The position numbers and the translations under genes are program-made. Below the pieces are notes generated by a model that worked only from the letters and a program-made list of their open reading frames with translations, was not told the DNA's origin and did no database searches. A stretch of 42,410 nt of DNA from a bacterium (GTDB lineage Bacteria; Hydrothermota; 32-111): assembly GCA_028698175.1 (NCBI GenBank), contig JAQVDU010000004.1, forward strand, positions 1-42,410, read 5' to 3'. How positions within the stretch are numbered: position 1 is the first letter of the stretch; each line of letters begins with the position of its first letter. Below are positions 41,316 to 42,410 of this stretch, piece after piece.

Positions 41316-41924
41316 ATGAAGAAAAATTTCATCAATGACTCCTCGGAAGGATATCCCAAGAGAATCAAAATCTCCGTTTTGACAACCATAATGCTCTTTA
41401 TAATTCTTTTTGCATTCGCTCCGTCAATGAAGAGCAGTCCTTATGCGCTGAAAAGCGAAAGCAGTCCTGTTGTGCTTCAGACTGTAATTGAGCCACTGAA
41501 AAACATTACAGACGTTAAGGAGATCAAAAGACAGTCTCTGCCCAAGAAAATTGTGGAGACAAATAATCAAAATGAGGTGACTGACATTGACATTGAAACG
41601 AATTTTGAGGACTCCGTGCTGATAAATAGCGAGGATGATAGGATTTACACGGTATATGAAACTCCTCCGACTCTTGTTTCACCAATAAATGTTGATTATC
41701 CTGAGATGGCAAGGAAAATGGGAATTGAAGGAAAGGTCTTTCTTGAGGTGGTAATCGAAAAGAACGGAATTGTCTCTTCTGTTAAGGTCCTCAAATCTGA
41801 CAATGTGATTTTAAATGAAGCGGCAATTGATGCTGTGAAAAAAGCGCAATTTTCGCCTGCAATGTCGAGAGACATTCCTGTGAGGTGCATCGTCACCCTT
41901 CCTATAATGTTCAGATTGAAATAA
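41316..41924 (+). CDS. tonB: TonB-like energy transducer, short form
   Basis: Inner-membrane-anchored protein of 202 residues that should reach across the periplasm to outer-membrane receptors. A single hydrophobic segment (about 18-38, ISVLTTIMLFIILFAFAP) anchors it. The C-terminal domain about 120-202 reads PINVDYPEMARKMGIEGKVFLEVVI, then NEAAIDAVKKAQFSPA, a standard TonB_C pattern. The linker of about 80 residues is acidic and has very few prolines, in contrast to the EP/KP-rich spacer of classical TonB. No exbB or exbD is adjacent. AAAGGAGG precedes the ATG. It could serve a TonB-dependent receptor or act as a periplasmic TonB-domain protein of another system. Confidence 0.85.
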   Translation: MKKNFINDSSEGYPKRIKISVLTTIMLFIILFAFAPSMKSSPYALKSESSPVVLQTVIEPLKNITDVKEIKRQSLPKKIVETNNQNEVTDIDIETNFEDSVLINSEDDRIYTVYETPPTLVSPINVDYPEMARKMGIEGKVFLEVVIEKNGIVSSVKVLKSDNVILNEAAIDAVKKAQFSPAMSRDIPVRCIVTLPIMFRLK

Positions 41925-41978
41925 AACAACCGCAGGGCGAACCCCTTGTGTCCGCCCTGTGTAGCTTCCATCCTCCCC

Positions 41979-42007
41979 TTGTTTTTATTATATATATATG
42001 ATATTAT
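41979..42007 (+). promoter_or_regulatory. Promoter abutting the radical SAM gene, predicted leaderless
   Basis: TTGTTT (41979-41984) and TATTAT (42002-42007) with 17 bp spacing. The -10 box ends eight bases before the ATG at 42016 and there is no SD. Confidence 0.4.
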
Positions 42008-42015
42008 ACAAAATT

Positions 42016-42410
42016 ATGAAATATTTGTTCGGTCCTGTGCCGTCCCGCCGGCTGGGCTATTCTTTGGGCATTGACCTTGTGCCGCATAAGACGTGCACAT
42101 TTGACTGCATATACTGCGAAGTTGGCAAGACAACAGATTTAACCGCTGTAAGACGGGATTTCAACAATTCCGACTCCATAATAGAAGAGGCAAAGAGCTT
42201 TCTTGAAGGATATGAGGGTAGAATCGATTATATCACCTTCACTGGTTCGGGCGAACCGACTCTCAACATAAAGCTGGGGCATATTGCAAGGGAAATAAAG
42301 AAAATCACAAAAATTCCTCTGGCATTGATTACGAATACAGCACTCTTCGGCATGGAAGATGTTAGAAGGGACGCAATGGAGTTTGACGTTGTGCTGCCCT
42401 CTCTTGACTC
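42016..42410 (+). CDS. Radical SAM protein (Fe-S oxidoreductase of COG0731 type), truncated at right edge
   Basis: The first 131 residues are visible. MKYLFGPVPSRRLGYSLGID is the typical opening of this group, and the cluster motif is CTFDCIYCE (C-x3-C-x2-C), which binds the SAM-reducing [4Fe-4S] cluster. FTGSGEPTLN is the GGEP-like SAM site and PLALITNTALF the next barrel strand. The gene is cut by the window edge. The ATG at 42016 starts the conserved segment; an in-frame ATG at 41998 lies in the predicted promoter. Its enzymatic role is not known; relatives include Fe-S maturation-type proteins. Confidence 0.88.
   Translation, partial: MKYLFGPVPSRRLGYSLGIDLVPHKTCTFDCIYCEVGKTTDLTAVRRDFNNSDSIIEEAKSFLEGYEGRIDYITFTGSGEPTLNIKLGHIAREIKKITKIPLALITNTALFGMEDVRRDAMEFDVVLPSLD

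Noticed and set aside
41933-41961. Intrinsic terminator after the tonB-like gene (CAGGGCG/CGCCCTG)
   Set aside because: The loop is 13 nt and there is no T tract, so it cannot be called an intrinsic terminator.

Overview
The window looks like chromosomal core and accessory sequence from a diderm (Gram-negative), probably anaerobic bacterium with AT-leaning DNA. Evidence for an outer membrane is an LptF/LptG pair, a TonB-like protein, several exported proteins with beta-barrel character and two lipoproteins. A lamin-tail protein with a type IX-like C-terminal tail, and large outer-membrane proteins of a helix-hairpin-helix-associated kind, point towards the Fibrobacteres-Chlorobi-Bacteroidetes side or a neighbouring uncultured phylum. 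No rRNA or other marker fixes the taxonomy, so this is inference.

Layout. 1-757 is the 3' part of a possible HhH-GPD-like gene. 874-7541 (minus) is a tight operon: two-domain oxidoreductase, alpha/alpha-toroid protein, GT4 glycosyltransferase, mtnA and an exported protein. 7672-9397 (plus) carries a lipoprotein with a discoidin-like end and a duplicated DUF4389 membrane protein. 9442-10251 (minus) is the lamin-tail protein. 10340-12573 is lptF-lptG, followed by ssrA (tmRNA) and a 229-bp MITE-like element with 27-bp perfect terminal inverted repeats. 13270-15490 is nfnA-nfnB, convergent with gdhA. 17058-19743 is an Rrf2 regulator-iscS-iscU-mazG operon, followed by uvsE, an AEC permease and an MFS permease. 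23085-23652 is a mazEF module with a perfect palindromic operator. 23919-28783 holds an isocitrate-dehydrogenase-family gene, an exported HhH protein, a Nudix hydrolase, a large outer-membrane protein and a lipoprotein. 28806-32313 encodes a heterodimeric ABC exporter with asymmetric ATP sites. 32869-37465 is valS followed by two paralogous LPG-synthase-TM/UPF0104 membrane proteins. 37466-39920 holds a divergent TauE/SafE permease and an exported helical-repeat protein. 39917-41191 is an M28 peptidase, 41316-41924 is tonB-like, and a radical SAM gene runs off the right edge.

The genes combine envelope building (Lpt, ABC exporter, glycosyltransferase operon, exported proteins), redox and nitrogen metabolism (Nfn can supply NADPH to GdhA) and iron-sulfur assembly under an IscR-like regulator. 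Promoters of TTGACW/TTTACT-N16/17-TATNAT type are readable at many starts. At four genes the -10 box lies so close to the ATG that leaderless or near-leaderless transcripts are predicted.

No CRISPR array, prophage or transposase gene is visible. The more unusual content is the small-repeat layer (MITE at ssrA, dispersed GGGGACGG elements, low-complexity repeats), the leaderless starts, the HhH/outer-membrane gene set and the type IX-like tail.
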